Source of the DNA: Yamagishiella unicocca
Taxonomy: Eukaryota; Chlorophyta; Chlorophyceae; Chlamydomonadales; Volvocaceae
Reading direction: 5' to 3'
DNA length: 64,000 bases
NCBI GenBank assembly: GCA_003116995.1
Contig: BDSL01000010.1
Location: 1,240,001-1,304,000 of the forward strand
The notes under the pieces were generated by a model. The model saw only the letters and a program-made list of their open reading frames with translations, ran no database searches and was not told where the DNA came from. Shown one piece after another: positions 1-25,922 of the stretch. Every line of letters starts with the position of its first letter. Within the stretch, counting starts at the first letter, position 1. A program made the position numbers and the translations under genes.

Positions 1-2734
1 CACACCCACAGCGGCGCCAGCACGCCCAGCTGCCCGGGCAGCCCCTGCAGCAGCACCCGGCTGAGCAGCGAGACGATCGCGGGGATCGTGCTGCTCAGCG
101 CCGCCTCCGACGCGACTGCGCCGGCGGGCCGCAGGGTCGCGTCCGCGCCGCAAGGGGCGGCCGGGCCAGCCACGCCCGGGGCCCGGTCGCAGCAGCAGCA
201 GCAGCAGCAGGAGAGACCCGTGGCGGTGCTGACACATGCCGCGCGGTCCGCCACTCGGGATGCGTCGGCGGTGCCAGCGGCCGCCAGTGAGCCGGCCCCA
301 CGGCCGCGCCCCCACTCGAGCAGCAAGTCGCCGCGCCCCCGGTCCGCCAAGGGTGGTGGCGGTGGCGCCGGTGGTGGCGGTGGTGGCGGTGGTGGCGCCT
401 GCTGGCCCGTCAGCGCTACTCGCGGGTGCGGCCGGGAGGGTGTCGCTGCGGCTCCAGGGGGGTCTTCCGGCTCCAGGGGGGTGGCGCCTGCTGGCGCCAG
501 CAGGGCGCGAGCACGAGGCGGGGCAGGAGGGAGCAGCAGCATCCTGGACGAGCCGCCGCTGCAGGCGTGGCGCGCGGTGTCGGAGGGTCCCGCGGGAGGT
601 GATGGACGAGCAGGAACTCCGAAGCGGAACAAGGACGGGGGGGTGGCGGCGGCGGCGGCAGTCTGCGCAGTGGTGCCGACGAGGCGGCGCTGGGTGGTCG
701 CGAATGAGGGCGGGGCAAACGAGGGCGGTGTGCGCATCGAGCCAGGCTCGCCGACGGCCGGAGACGACGTCGGCGCCTCCGTCAGCAGCCCGTACAGCCG
801 GTGCGGTAGCGGCCGCAGCGGCGGCGGCGGCAACCGCAGGCGCCCAGGAAGCGGCCGCCGCGGCAGCAAGAGCGGCCGGGCCGACGACGCGGCCGCTGAC
901 GGCGTCGACCAGTCCTCCGGCGCCGCCGGCGGCGGCGCCGCCGCCGCCGCGGCGGCGCCCGTCGCCACCAGCGACGCGGCCACGTCGCCGTTCTGGACGC
1001 CGCGCGACGTCACGCCGGATGCTGTGGCGGTGAGCAGCAGCGACTGCGGCGCGGCGGCGCCGTCGTCGTCCGCCTGCACCGCCGGCGGCCTCATCAGCAG
1101 TGTGGATTCCTGGAGCACCGCCGGAGCCTCCTACACCACCGGCGCGTCCTCCTCCTCAGCATCGGCTGCTCCACGGGTCCGACAGCCGTCGGCTGCCGGC
1201 CCGGCGGGCAGCCAGGTGCAGGGGCTCTACAGGCCCAGCACCCTCAGCCAGGCGTCCGGCGGAGCGGCTGCTGCCGCTGCGCGGCCAGCCGCCGTCCGCG
1301 GCACCTGCCCGGCGCCGCCGTCGCCCTCCCAGGCCCATGCCCAGGCGCATCGCGATGACCCGGCGGCGGCGGCTCCGCCGGTGGCGGCTGCTGGTGCCTC
1401 TGCTGAGCGGCGCCAAGAGGCCGGCGGGGGAGGGGAGGGCGTGCGGAGGAACCTGCTGCAGTCGTTTGGGCACGCGCCCCCCCGCACACCTCCCTCCCGG
1501 CCCAGCTCTCAGGGCCGGGAGGGGGGTGCCGCTGGTCCCGACACCGGGGGCTCTGCGGCCACGCTGCTCCAGAAACCGGTGGTGGCCGGCCCGCAGTCGC
1601 GGCTGCGGCAGTGCGAGCCGCAGCCAGGCGGCGGCAGCCAGGATCAGGACCTGGGGGTGGCGCAGGAGGAGCGGCACGCAGGGCGCGACACACGCCCCCC
1701 GGGGGACCAGGGCCAGGGGGGCCAGCAGGAGCAGGGTGAGGTGGTGGCGGCTGCTGCTGCTGCCCCCCGGCGGGAGCGGAGCCGGGGCGGTCAGGACGGT
1801 GAGGCGGTGCAGCTGGTGCCCAAGCCGCCACTGGCGCCACGGGATGGACTGCTGCCGCGGCGCCGCTCGTCGTCGGGCGCAAGCGCAGGGTGAGTGACTG
1901 GGTGGAGGCGGGTGGGAGGGGTGGAGGCGGGTGGGAGGGGTGGAGGCGGGTGGGAAGGGTGGAGGCGCCTGCGGCGACGCTGATGCTGCTGGGCTGTGTC
2001 GGGCACGTGCCGTCCTCGGCTGGCTGTGTCCGTGTCCCGCTGCCAGCGCAGGTAATCCCCCTCCCGCCACCACCTCTCATCTTGCCATCGCTCATCTTGC
2101 CACCTCTCCCCACTGTCGCGTCCCTCACAGGCCCAACGACACCACCCAGCGAGCTAGTGCCAGTGGCGGGACCCCCCCTGACGTCGTCATCAGCAGTAGC
2201 AGCGGCGCGGCAGCCGCACCCGGCGCCGCCGCCGCTGCCTGCGGCGGCCAGTCGGCCGCTGCTGTCGGCGCTCCCGCCGGCAAGGCAAGCGACCGCGTCC
2301 GCGAATCCGTCCGCAGCAGCCCCCCAGTGCCGTCCAGCCAGCAGCAGCACAGCCGACCGCGCGACCAGAAGCCTCCCACGCCGCCGCCCCGCGCCATCGC
2401 AACCTCACCGGAAATGCTCGCGAGCAGCTCCCGGCCTTCTTCCGCCGCTGCTGCTGCCGCTGCTGCTGCCGCTGCCCCTACAGCAGCACCCGCGGCAGCA
2501 GCCGCAAACCGCGAGCCGCATGTGAGCCGGGACGCCACACCCAGTCGGCCGCATTCCGCGGTGTCGTGCTGCTCCAGCGCAGACAGCAACACGGGTTCCG
2601 ACGCGCGGCGGCACTGGAGCTACCAGAGGAACCGGGAGCGGGCGGCAGTGCTCAACAGTGTCTTCGCAGCCGCAGGCTCGGCTGCAGCAGCGGCTCCGGG
2701 CGCCCCGGTCGTCAGCGCTGCGGCGCCATCGTAA
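1..2734 (+). CDS. Low-complexity Ala/Gly/Ser/Pro-rich protein, 3' part of gene (5' end outside window)
   Basis: Two exons are supported: <1-1889 and 2131-2734 (TAA stop). The frame is already open at base 1 with no ATG before the window edge, so the start lies upstream. The intron (1890-2130) begins GTGAGTG after AGCGCAG and ends in a pyrimidine-rich tract with CTCACAG. Exon 1 leaves two bases and exon 2 supplies one, so phase is kept. The protein is dominated by Ala, Gly, Ser, Pro and Gln runs, including polyGln near residue 35 of the visible part and Ala runs near the C-terminus. Near the C-terminus a charged stretch (RRHWSYQRNRERAAVLNSVF) is the only segment of normal complexity. I recognise no domain. 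GC-rich DNA also gives long spurious frames on the other strand here, so confidence rests on the splice signals and on the coding frame ending just where the sequence turns AT-richer. Confidence 0.55.
1902..1966 (+). repeat. G-rich 19-bp tandem repeat inside the intron
   Basis: About 3.4 copies of a 19-bp unit (GTGGAGGCGGGTGGGAGGG) directly follow the 5' splice site of the intron in the first gene. The opposite end of the intron is C/T-rich. Confidence 0.8.
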
Positions 2735-2981
2735 ATAGTAGCTGCTATCGCAGCAGGTGCAAGCATGTATGGCAAAAACGTCCCTTGCGGGTGCTGGAGG
2801 CTCCGATGGCGATCATCCGACCGAGTTTATTGTACCACGTGTTGCCGTGTGACCACTAGCAAGGCTTGTTGTGTGACTACCTGACTGGCTGAAGGACTGT
2901 CTTTTACGTATTTTGTTTGGGCTGCGTGGCTGCTGCACTGGAGGGGGGGCGTGCGGGTGGTAATGGTAGTAGTAACTGTTA

Positions 2982-3042
2982 TGGTGGTGGTGGTGGTGGT
3001 GGTGGTGGTGGTGGTGGTGGTGGTGGTGGTGGTGGTGGTGGG
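2982..3042 (+). repeat. (TGG)n microsatellite
   Basis: About 20 uninterrupted copies of TGG, within the putative 3' UTR. Confidence 0.95.
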
Positions 3043-3706
3043 TGAATTTGGACTCGATGCGCGGGCGTGGAGAGGGCCTGGGCTGACACGTGCTGTCTCC
3101 CGTCTAGTGGATGCTTACCGGGCCATACTGCGGTGGCATTCAGACATAACGGTATAAAGGTATTTAGTTTCGCAGGTTTCGAGGCCATGCAGCCGCACTG
3201 GGTGCATGCTGGGCCCCTGTCGTCTGTCCACTGACAGCGACCAGCAGCGCGTGCCAAGAGCAGGGCTGCCCTGCCGGCCGCTACATACACCCGACACGTC
3301 TTTTAGGTGATATACCGGTAGAATTATGTGCGGCAGGGCAGCAGGTTTGTGCTGTCGCAACTCTGCCGGCCTAACTTCCTGAATTATGAGACTCCTTCGT
3401 TACACTCGTTGCACTCATGTTTGATGTCGTGGTACCGTATTCGTACACCCTCTCTGTGGACTACCTATTGCTTTTTATGGTGTCGTTCATGTAGAACGCA
3501 CGTGTGGTTTTGTTGTTGCGCTCAATACTGACATAAACCTTGTAGCTGATCTGTGCATGTCAAATCAGGTGCAAGTCAAGACGTGTTTGTTCGCGTGCGG
3601 GCTACATTGCTTATCCGGTTGCATCTACTGGCCTAGTTACCCATGCTGTCACGTCCACATGGAAGCCACAGCGGTGCCCCGGTGCAATCAAGGCACGTCA
3701 ATCGTC

Positions 3707-3711
3707 TGTAA
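3707..3711 (+). terminator. TGTAA polyadenylation signal
   Basis: TGTAA followed by an AT-rich stretch, in the sense orientation of the upstream gene. TGTAA is the usual poly(A) signal of Chlamydomonas and Volvox nuclear genes. Confidence 0.5.
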
Positions 3712-4433
3712 AGAATATTTTACAATCAAATTTATAATCCTCCTCCCTTAATACATTAGCTAACAAATAGCTATACATCCGAATCCGGCCTGCACTACAG
3801 CAATACCACCCTCGCTCGGGGATCTACAACGCAGGCTGTGTCCTGCGGAGTGGGTCCGCATGAGGCCCCCCGCCCTCGTCGTTGCAGCGGGGCACATAGT
3901 TCGCTTACTTCGGGGCGAGAAGAGAAACTGACATGAGGCATGCAGGTGTATTGGAAGTGCGCGCACCATTGGTGGCTCCGCCACCTGGGCCTGGTGACAC
4001 ATGAACGGAGGTGGACCCAGTCGCGCCTGTGACGCACGGATCATTCGCAGTAGCCTACCATTCGCACGCGTGCACCCGTGTACGACATGCTGACCAGCAA
4101 TTTCGCAAAAGCGCTCGAAGAGCTCGAGCCCTGCATGTACGTAAAGACAGGCGCCTCCGTGGAGGCGCGAGCCCCAATGTGTAGCTCATCATGATCTTCG
4201 GAATGCCGCTGCTTCGCCTAACCAAAGCCAGCGCAAGCGAAAGCACCGAGACAAGGAAATAATGGGCCAATTAACTGGGGCCTGAACAGGCACCAAAACA
4301 AATAGTCCTGCGGGTTTGATGCCATATCTTTGGCGGTTCCTTGCATACACACTTTCGGCGATCATCCTACACAGACCGCGAGCAATCTCGTATACACTCA
4401 AACCCATGCAGTCCGTGGATCCATCTGTCAACC
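3712..4433. other. Intergenic region between two convergent genes
   Basis: No frame with family resemblance or plausible splice structure was found on either strand. It separates the 3' ends of the first gene and the glutamate synthase gene. Confidence 0.5.
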
Positions 4434-4503
4434 TTACACACCACCCAATGAGCCGAACAAGGGGAATCACGACAAGTCACAACTGACCTCTGGACTTGGT
4501 TTA

Positions 4504-4508
4504 TTACA
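4504..4508 (-). terminator. Candidate TGTAA polyadenylation signal for glutamate synthase
   Basis: TTACA on the plus strand reads TGTAA in the gene's sense, about 60 nt after the stop codon. A second copy at 4434-4438 is an alternative. Confidence 0.4.
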
Positions 4509-4563
4509 CCTAGTATCTCTTCCCACGCTACCGACGCCCACCGGCGAGCAATGACCTGCCATG

Positions 4564-18813
<14,250 letters not shown>

Positions 18814-20954
18814 GGCTCAGGGCTTGACTGTCGATCGGTGTCGCAGGTGTCGGAACTGTACGCGCAAGCCCTAATTGTTTGTAATTGATAGGGCTTACTC
18901 CACAACTTCACTACCCAATCGGCTTGTCCAGCCGTAGATATGTAACGCAATTATAGGGTGTCCATCCGCCGACAGCCCTCTCACGACAACTCCTCACGCC
19001 CCTAGCGGCCCTCCTGGAGTTAACCGACAGGCAATTCTGCCGTCACGCCAATTCTAAAAGGCCAATCGTAGTTGTACTTGATATACAGTTTAGAAGGCAG
19101 GGGACTTTCGTCGAGGTTGAGAGAGTTGCGCGCGTAACATCAAGCAAATATCGACAGCGGGCAGGCCGCGGCCCGATGCGGGTCGGAAGCTTAATATTAA
19201 GACAGGTTCTCAAAGAAATTCAAAAGGAGAGAGCCACTTGCCCAACTTCCTGGTTATCGAAGACGGCCGTCGGCTTTCGTTCGTCCCAACTAGGGCTATT
19301 TTCATTAGCGTTCACACCTATGCTCGCTGTCCTCTCATTTACGACTGGAACTATGGTTGTTGAATGCCTCCAAGAGGCGTGTTAAATGAAGAGACTGCTG
19401 TAGTGTCTGCAAACCAAAAACAAGGAGGACCGACAGCATCAGGGTGTTCCGAGAGCAAGGGAAAGAAGAAGATACTATCTATAAGGGATACGCGTGGAAG
19501 TCGGGCATAAAGCGATCGCCGCCCTGAAGGCAACGCTGTTTCGATCACCGTGGGCATGCCTGGCCAACAATGAAATTGCGTGCCTCAACACTGCGCACCA
19601 GATTCCTTACGTCCTATAATGTTCCGAGGATAAGATTCAATAAGCGTCTGTGCCCATTGGTTTTATGATTCGGGTTTTGACAAGCATAATTGAGCTGGTG
19701 TGGGTTCATTGGTGGAATGCATAATAATCAGACCGCATCATAGGCTTCCCTATGTCCTTAGCCTTCATGTGTATCCACTTGTCGATTCACATCATCATCT
19801 CCGGGTGTCAGGAAGAAAGATACTGTGTATGGATTTGAGAGTGTGCCGTTTTGTGTAATTGTGTGCCTCCCATGTCCACCAACCTGCACCAACCAATCGT
19901 GTCCAACTCAAGAGGTGGGATACCGGCGCCGGCAAGCGGGTCTATGGTTTTCATTTAGGGAAACGTAAGACCCGGCTGGGTGGCGCCAACGTCAAGTTTC
20001 GACCTAGTCGGCCCAAACTATTTAGCACACAGCAGTACGCCTTGGAGTCGCGGTGGTCAGGGAGAAGTAGGGGAGTGTTTGTCCCTGTAGTACTGAAGTC
20101 TCAATGTTTGAACCAATTCGACCAGTACGCCGAACACATCACTAATGGATCCACAACCGTGTACCGACCGGCCTCCTACACGCTCGCTCAGCGCCGACAC
20201 GGTCATTGTGTTGCTATTGACGCGTTGAATGCCCCAATCCATGCCAGCGGGTGGTTATTGTTGCTGCTGGCTGCTAGCCAGCATGTCGCCAGGTGCCCCC
20301 GTAAGTCCCATCCAGTGGCCAGGAGCTGGCTGTCAACGTCAACAACACTGTACGGCCTGTATGGCATGGCCGACATCCGATCATATGCTTCACAGCCGAT
20401 GTTTATGCTGGCAGCTGGACGGCTTCGGCCGGCGGTCGTTAAGGCCCCCGGGACGCGCCGGGAGGGATACGGAACAAAAGGCACACTTCGTGCGGACGGA
20501 CAATGTTACTGTAATTACTGCTTGCGACTGCTTGTTGCGCTGAGGGGGGCCGGTTGAAGGGGCTCTCGGTAAACCGGCGGCCATTGCCGGGCAGCGTTAC
20601 GGTAGTTTGGAGACGGCTTCGCGAACTCAGGGGCGCCTGTTGCGGTTTACTGCCACCCAGATCGCTTCGGTGTAGGACCGGTGTTGTGATGGCAAGTAGG
20701 AGACTGCCGGAGCTGTCAGGTGCCCGCTCTCACCGCCTGGCCTGCCATGAAAGGCATTCACCACAACGAATTATGCAACAGCATTTCGACGTGTGCCGCG
20801 CTCAGCCCGGCTGCCGTGTCGCTCATGGGCCACGCCGCAGGACAATTCTACATGGTTTCGCAGATGCTGGCGGTGGAGCCGCCCGAGCGGTGGGATAGAG
20901 AGCAGCGCGGGAGAGGGTGGGTGTGCTGGTGGCTAGGCCAAGAGGGGTAAGGTT
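18814..20954. other. Upstream region of glutamate synthase; no gene recognised
   Basis: This holds the GOGAT 5' UTR/promoter and more than 2 kb of moderate-GC DNA. A frame at 19859-20557 is open but starts from a non-ATG codon, has no ATG in its first two-thirds and resembles no family. I see no convincing promoter element. Confidence 0.4.
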
Positions 20955-21305
20955 GCAAACTAAAGCATCAGGGCTCCATCGTCATCATATGAATACTCTG
21001 GTTGCTTGTTTGCGCTGCGTGCGTTCATGCGGGACTCCAATCCAGCTTTGGAAGGAAGCGGGTGCTCGCTGAGGCCAGGAGGGTAAGGTTGGATAGCTGG
21101 GCACAGAGTTGGCTGGTTCTTCTTGTGCTGTTCAGTCCTGTTCAGTTGACAGACACTTTTGTATGTGTCCGACGGGGATGCGGGCGGGAGCAAACTAAAG
21201 CATCAGGGCTCCATCGTCGCCATATGAATACGCTGGTTGCTTGTTTGCGCTGTATGCGTTTATGCGGGACTCCAATCCAGCTTTGGAAGGAAGCGGGTGC
21301 TCGCT
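20955..21305. repeat. Direct duplication of a ~115-bp segment, 235 bp apart
   Basis: Segments starting at 20955 and 21190 both begin GCAAACTAAAGCATCAGGGC and remain about 90% identical for about 115 bp, ending near GGAAGCGGGTGCTCGCT. The DNA between them is not shared. Confidence 0.85.
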
Positions 21306-22127
21306 TAGAGAGCGCTACTAGCTGGAGTAGCGCTGTAGCTGGAGGTATCGTCTGCCAGGGAGACGCCATAGTTTCGGAAATTTCCGCATAGCAGGGCTCA
21401 AATCGCACGAAAAGGTCCCATGGTTATCAAGAGCGACGAAATAACTGAATGCCGTTACTAATGTACACAGGCGCACTGAAAAAGCGCAAACAGTTATGAC
21501 GATTTTCCCACAGTGTTGTGTTGTAGCTACACAATGAAAATTCTGCCCTAGCTATTGGCGTAATGCAACTCCGGTTATCGAGGCCAAATTATGCAAGGTC
21601 GATGTATGCCTGTTTGCGCTTGTAGACGCGGAAGTTCTGTACTTACCTTCATTGCCTTGTTCATGATTGCCTCCCGGGTGCATAAATCAACGCTATGGCG
21701 CGAGTTCACTGCGACCCGTCGTTGTTTGTGGATTCCATGCGTGCACGTGGGTGCACGTGGGTGCATTGCCACGATAGCACTCCGTGATTCCGCCGTCCAC
21801 CGCTTACGAAACCTTCGCTGCGTGGCCTCGTACGAGTTATGCATAGCATCTAGGAACACTGATGTGTCATGTAATTTCGCAGCGACACGGTGGCCATCGT
21901 TTCATCTCGATGGCACCGTTCCAATACCCTGTGGTACAGCCTCCGCGTTTGGGCTTCGCGAAGAGATCCTGACATTCTCTGTACACAATTATGACTTGCA
22001 TGGTTGCGAGGTGCTCGGGAACGAAGTTGGGAGCTCTGGACCTTACTGTGTCCCAATCGGACACGTGGACTAGTACCGCGTTCCGCTACTTGGGTCTGGG
22101 TTCCGGTGATGGAAGCCAGGGAAGCCC
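21306..22127. other. Intergenic DNA with no recognised gene
   Basis: A plus-strand frame at 21591-22073 (160 codons, ATG start) exists, but it has no family resemblance and no splice context. I treat it as unproven. Confidence 0.35.
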
Positions 22128-22132
22128 TTACA
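22128..22132 (-). terminator. Candidate TGTAA signal for the LIN37-like gene
   Basis: The nearest TGTAA in the gene's sense, about 740 nt after the stop codon. It is weak evidence because of the distance. Confidence 0.25.
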
Positions 22133-22867
22133 TGCTGCTACGGAATATTCTGGGTCGGCTAGGCGCCCTGTAATAGCGGGAGGTCAACAGGTGGCCCACG
22201 CCGTTGGAGTCGCGAGGTAACCCGCGGCAACCTCCACGGGCCCCACACATGTGCCAAAGCGATGCAGCTATTCCTAGCCCCTTAGCCCTTCCGTTCTGAC
22301 GACATCCCGGTCGGCGTCTCAGCGCGTGGCCTCTTCGGGCACAGTGCCAGTGCTGACAGAGACCCGATGCGCTGTGAACCCGTCCGATGTTATCGACGCC
22401 GGCCAGCTGCACTGCAGCCCCATTCGCCCATTTGTCTTGTTCCTGGCCGTCAGGGCCGCACGTGACATACTGCAGCGCACACATCCGGGCTCCACACCAT
22501 TTAGCGGGGACCAGCGCGAGCCCACCACCACCACCACCACCACCGCCACCACCACCGCCGTCATCACCAACATTGCCACCTCATCCATCACAGTTCAAGA
22601 CGACCTCGCACTCCCTCGCAAGATGCAACGCCCTCCCCAAGCCCCAACGGTTTTCCTTTCGTACATGGGTTTTCCTTTCATACACGGGTTTTGCTTGCAA
22701 CCCCAAGCCCAAACAGCAACAACGGGACGGACGCACCAAGGACTTCAGGCCTGGTGCCCCGGTCCCCCAGGACCGGTCCCTCGGTCCCCCAGGCCCGGTG
22801 CATGACGTCCGGCCGACCCATTCCGCAACCCGTCCACATCCTGCCTGCTGCCCGATACCACACCGCG

Positions 22868-23408
22868 CTACGTGTCATTTGGCAAGCCGGAGTCGATGTC
22901 CATTCCCTCCGCGCCTTCTTCTCGCCCCGGCCCCGCCCCTTTGCCGGGCGCCGGCGGCTCCTCACCCTCCCGAGCCCCCGCCTCATGCGCCGCCGGAGCC
23001 AGACCGCCCACGTCCGCCTCCCCGGTCTGCTGCCCTTGCCCTGACGCAGCGGCCGCAGCCACGGCTGCGGACAGCTGTCCCAGCATGGGGTGCTGCATGC
23101 TGACCTGCGGGTGTGTGGCGGCTTGCGGCAGCTGCGCGAGCTGCTGCTGCAGCGCCATGAGGACCTCCAGGGAGGGCACTATCGCCAGCTGACCAGGAGC
23201 AGCCCCATTCGCCAGCGACAAGCCCAGCTGCTGCAGTTGCTGCAGCTGCTGTTGTTGGAGCTGTTGTTGCTGCTGCAACTGCTGCAGCTGTTGTTCCTGC
23301 TGCAGTTGTTGCAGCTGCTGCTGTAGTTGTTGTTGCTGTTGTTGCTGCTGTTGCTGTTGTTGCTGCTGTTGTTGCTGCTGTTGTTGCTGCTGTTGTTGCT
23401 GCTGTTGT

Positions 23409-23440
<32 letters not shown>

Positions 23441-25244
23441 CTGTTGTTGCTGTTGTTGCTGTTGTTGCTGTTGTTGCTGTTGTTGCTGTTGTTGCTGTTG
23501 TTGCTGTTGTTGCTGTTGTTGCTGTTGTTGCTGTTGTTGCTGTTGTTGCTGCTGTTGTGAAGTGGGGTTACCCTCAGAGCCTCCGCCCGCAGCCTGCTGC
23601 TGCTGCTGGTGTTGGCCCCCCGCGTCCACATGTGCCTGCGCCGCCCCCGCCTGGCCCAGGTTTAGAATGGCCATCAGGGCCGCCTGCGCGTCTGCCATGC
23701 TCACCCCCCCAACGGGCCCCCCTTGAGCCTGGCCACCCGACAGGCCGGGCATCATGAGCGCACCCTGAAACCCCATGCCGGCGCCCCCGCCGTTGGCCAT
23801 GTGGTCCACCATGCCCGCCAGCACCTGCTGTTGCTGTTGCTGCAAAGACTGGAGGTGTACTTGAAGCTGCTGCTGCTGCATCGTCTGCTGCTGCTGCTGC
23901 AGCGCCTGCTGCAGCTGCTGCTGCGCCTGCTGGTGTTGTTGCTGCTGCAGCTGGTGCTGCAGGGAGGGCTCGCCCAGGAGGATTTGCAGCCGCTCGCGGT
24001 GCCGAGAGAGCTTGGCCCGCCGGGTGGCCTGGTGGTACTGCCGTACAGCTGCCCAGTGGTCCTTAAGCTTGCGGAGGGCCTCCTGCGGGCAGGGGCCGGT
24101 GCGGTCGCGCACAGGAGGGATGTCCTAGCAGTTGGAACAAGTGCTGCCCTAGGCTGGGCCGGTGGTGGCAGCGAAAGGCCAGGACGGTGGTGGCAGTGAA
24201 AGGCCAGGCCGGTGGTGGCAGTGAAAGGACAGGCCGGTGGTGGCAGCGAACGAAGGTCCGGGGCCTGCACAGGTTTTAGGGCACAAGAAGTGCTGGGGGC
24301 GCTGCTCCCCAAGCACTTGCGTTGCCTGTTCCGCAGTGCGCCCCGGTCCCATTCCCCGCTAGCGGACCCCAGCGGCCGCACCTCCGGCTCTTGGGCCTCG
24401 AAGTCATCCAGCGGGTATGTGGGCGGCGACGTGTCCGTCTCCAGGGCTGTGGGTGGCAGCAGCGGCGGAAGAATGCTCAGCAGCCCGTTCGGCTGCGAGT
24501 CGTGCTGCTGCGGCGGCTCCCGCGGCTGTTGCGGCTGGGCGCCCTGGGGCAGCAGCAGAAGGCCGCGCAGAGGGAGCGGCGCGGTGCGGGGCTTGGGAAA
24601 GAGGCCCATAGGGGGGGGGTGTTTGTGATGTGGCGAGTAGACCCGGTTACACGACGTAGGAAACGGAGGGCAGATGCCAGCCGGCGAACATATTGTTTGG
24701 ACACGCGTTTCAGTTTGTATGCCGGAGAACTTGGGTTGACTATCCCAGGAAATCTGTTGGAGGGGGAGGGGTTGAGCCGGCGACACAGACTCCGCTGCTT
24801 CGTGGTGGGCGCTGGCAGCCACACCTTGACTGGGGCCTTGGGTGGTGATCCGCTCCCAAGCGCAATCGCAGTACCCCGGCGGCCCCGCGCCCGTCACTGC
24901 CGCCCTGCCCTTTGGCGGTTCACCGGTTTCCTCTCCCACCCTACCCCACCCGGCCAGCCCAGGGATGCGCGACTGAGCGGCTGGCACAGGCGATTAAGCG
25001 ACGGCGGGGTGGGGGATCGTTTCAGCTTTGGGGGCCGCAAGGTTGCCACTAGCGTTACCTGCAGTCCGTCGCCGCTGGAGCCGGTCCCGGCCGCGCCGGC
25101 CAGCCGTGCTCCTGCGTCCCGGGTATCCCGCTGCAGAGGCGACGGTGCGTCCGCCGTCAGGGGGAGAGCGGGGTTGTTGCGCACCCAGGCGCGGCACAGC
25201 GCGTACAGGCAGATCGGTGGCTCAGTGTCGCGAGGCACGGGCAC
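22868..25244 (-). CDS. LIN37-like protein (MuvB/DREAM complex subunit) with giant polyGln tract; 5' exon(s) unresolved
   Basis: Supported exons: 25244-25059 (in phase, CGCAG acceptor, GTAACG donor), a linker exon ending about 24271 and starting near 24597 or 24757, and 24124-22868 (TAG stop). The first encodes PPICLYALCRAWVRNNP, which matches the LIN37 signature around human TPLYPICRAWMRNSP. The last begins with a basic helix (HWAAVRQYHQATRRAKLSRH) matching the LIN37 C-terminal segment [20 protein letters not shown]. Order and spacing of the two motifs agree with LIN37. After them comes a Gln-rich tail with about 76 consecutive Gln, then an acidic, Ala-rich C-terminus (EGMDIDSGLPNDT). LIN37 is known to act in the MuvB core that represses or activates cell-cycle genes with RB/E2F or MYB; the role here is inferred. 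The upstream exon could be within 25270-25490, but no junction satisfied both phase and a normal intron length. The linker donor (GTGCAG) is also weak. Confidence 0.6.
23225..23558 (-). repeat. PolyGln-encoding trinucleotide tract (CAA/CAG)
   Basis: Within the last LIN37-like exon. About 76 consecutive Gln codons (23327-23558) are followed by Leu-interrupted Gln repeats to 23225. CAA and CAG alternate in ordered blocks, mostly CAG-CAA-CAA in the 23450-23550 half. Confidence 0.95.
24155..24255. repeat. ~27-bp tandem repeat in a LIN37-like intron
   Basis: About four copies of a unit containing GGCCGGTGGTGGCAGCGAAA, between the linker exon and the last exon. Confidence 0.8.
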
Positions 25245-25922
25245 CTGCGCGGTCGGGTGCGGCGTTCGGCCTCAGCGATACCTCCAGCCGTGTGTAGCAT
25301 TTGTGGACGCAGTCAGGCACAATTTTGGGCAATAGGTGCATCGGAATGGGTTGAGTGGCCTTCGGCGCCGAGGATGTAGAGGCTGAGTCCTAGGTCCACC
25401 GTCCCGCCGTTGACTTGCCAGCCGGTCCGCCAGCTTAGCCAAAGCGAATGGCCCGCTGTCATCCCACATGTCCTCCATCGTTGGCTCCGTAAAGGAAGGT
25501 AAAGGCTGGTCCGGTTGGTTCGCTCCAGCCAAGCTGATACAGTAATGCGACTCGTGGGTGGCGTGTTTTGCACGTTGAATGAAGAAATCTAAGCAGCAAG
25601 TTCCGTCAGCATATTGGTGGCGAACGACAGGGCTCCACTGAGCGGCAATTCAAGGACAGACTGTGACAGCGCGAACAGTTGTGCGCGTTGAAAATTCCTA
25701 TGGCAAAAAGTAACCGTGCGTTATTTAAAAAGCCATTAATTACATTCCAACGAGCGAAAAGCATAACATGGGCGTTACTGGTGTTGTACACTCGCGCGCC
25801 GCGGCTGAAATTCCATCGGCGACGCAATACGTCAACACACGAATAGCTTCCCATGCATTCCCTTTGCTGCACTTGCCCTGTCGCAACCAAAGGCTCTATC
25901 TCGTTCCCATCCGACCTTTGAC
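25245..25922. promoter_or_regulatory. Divergent intergenic region between LIN37-like and DUS2
   Basis: The two genes are transcribed away from each other, with under 700 bp between the first supported LIN37-like exon and the DUS2 ATG. The region therefore contains both 5' UTRs, any missing LIN37-like first exon (candidate ATG at about 25480 on the minus strand, frame MEDMWDDSGPFALAKLADRL) and probably a shared promoter. GC content falls towards the middle, 25620-25800. No specific box is claimed. Confidence 0.4.

Larger units (their letters stand above)
2735..3711 (+). other. Putative 3' UTR of the first gene
   Basis: The base composition drops from very GC-rich to mixed just after the stop codon, and no continuing frame is seen. 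The first good volvocine-type TGTAA signal is at 3707-3711, giving a 3' UTR of nearly 1 kb; long 3' UTRs are usual in these algae. It contains a GTG/TGG microsatellite. Confidence 0.5.

Noticed and set aside
88..2350. Several long overlapping frames on both strands
   Set aside because: Very high GC leaves all frames open; only the plus frame ending at 2734 has matching splice sites and a compositional boundary at its stop.
19859..20557. 232-codon plus-strand open frame
   Set aside because: Non-ATG start, first in-frame ATG very late, no family resemblance, no splice context.
21591..22073. 160-codon plus-strand open frame
   Set aside because: ATG start but no recognisable motif and no neighbouring exons; could be chance.
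23327..23560. Poly-leucine frame on the plus strand
   Set aside because: Antisense of the polyGln tract of the LIN37-like exon.
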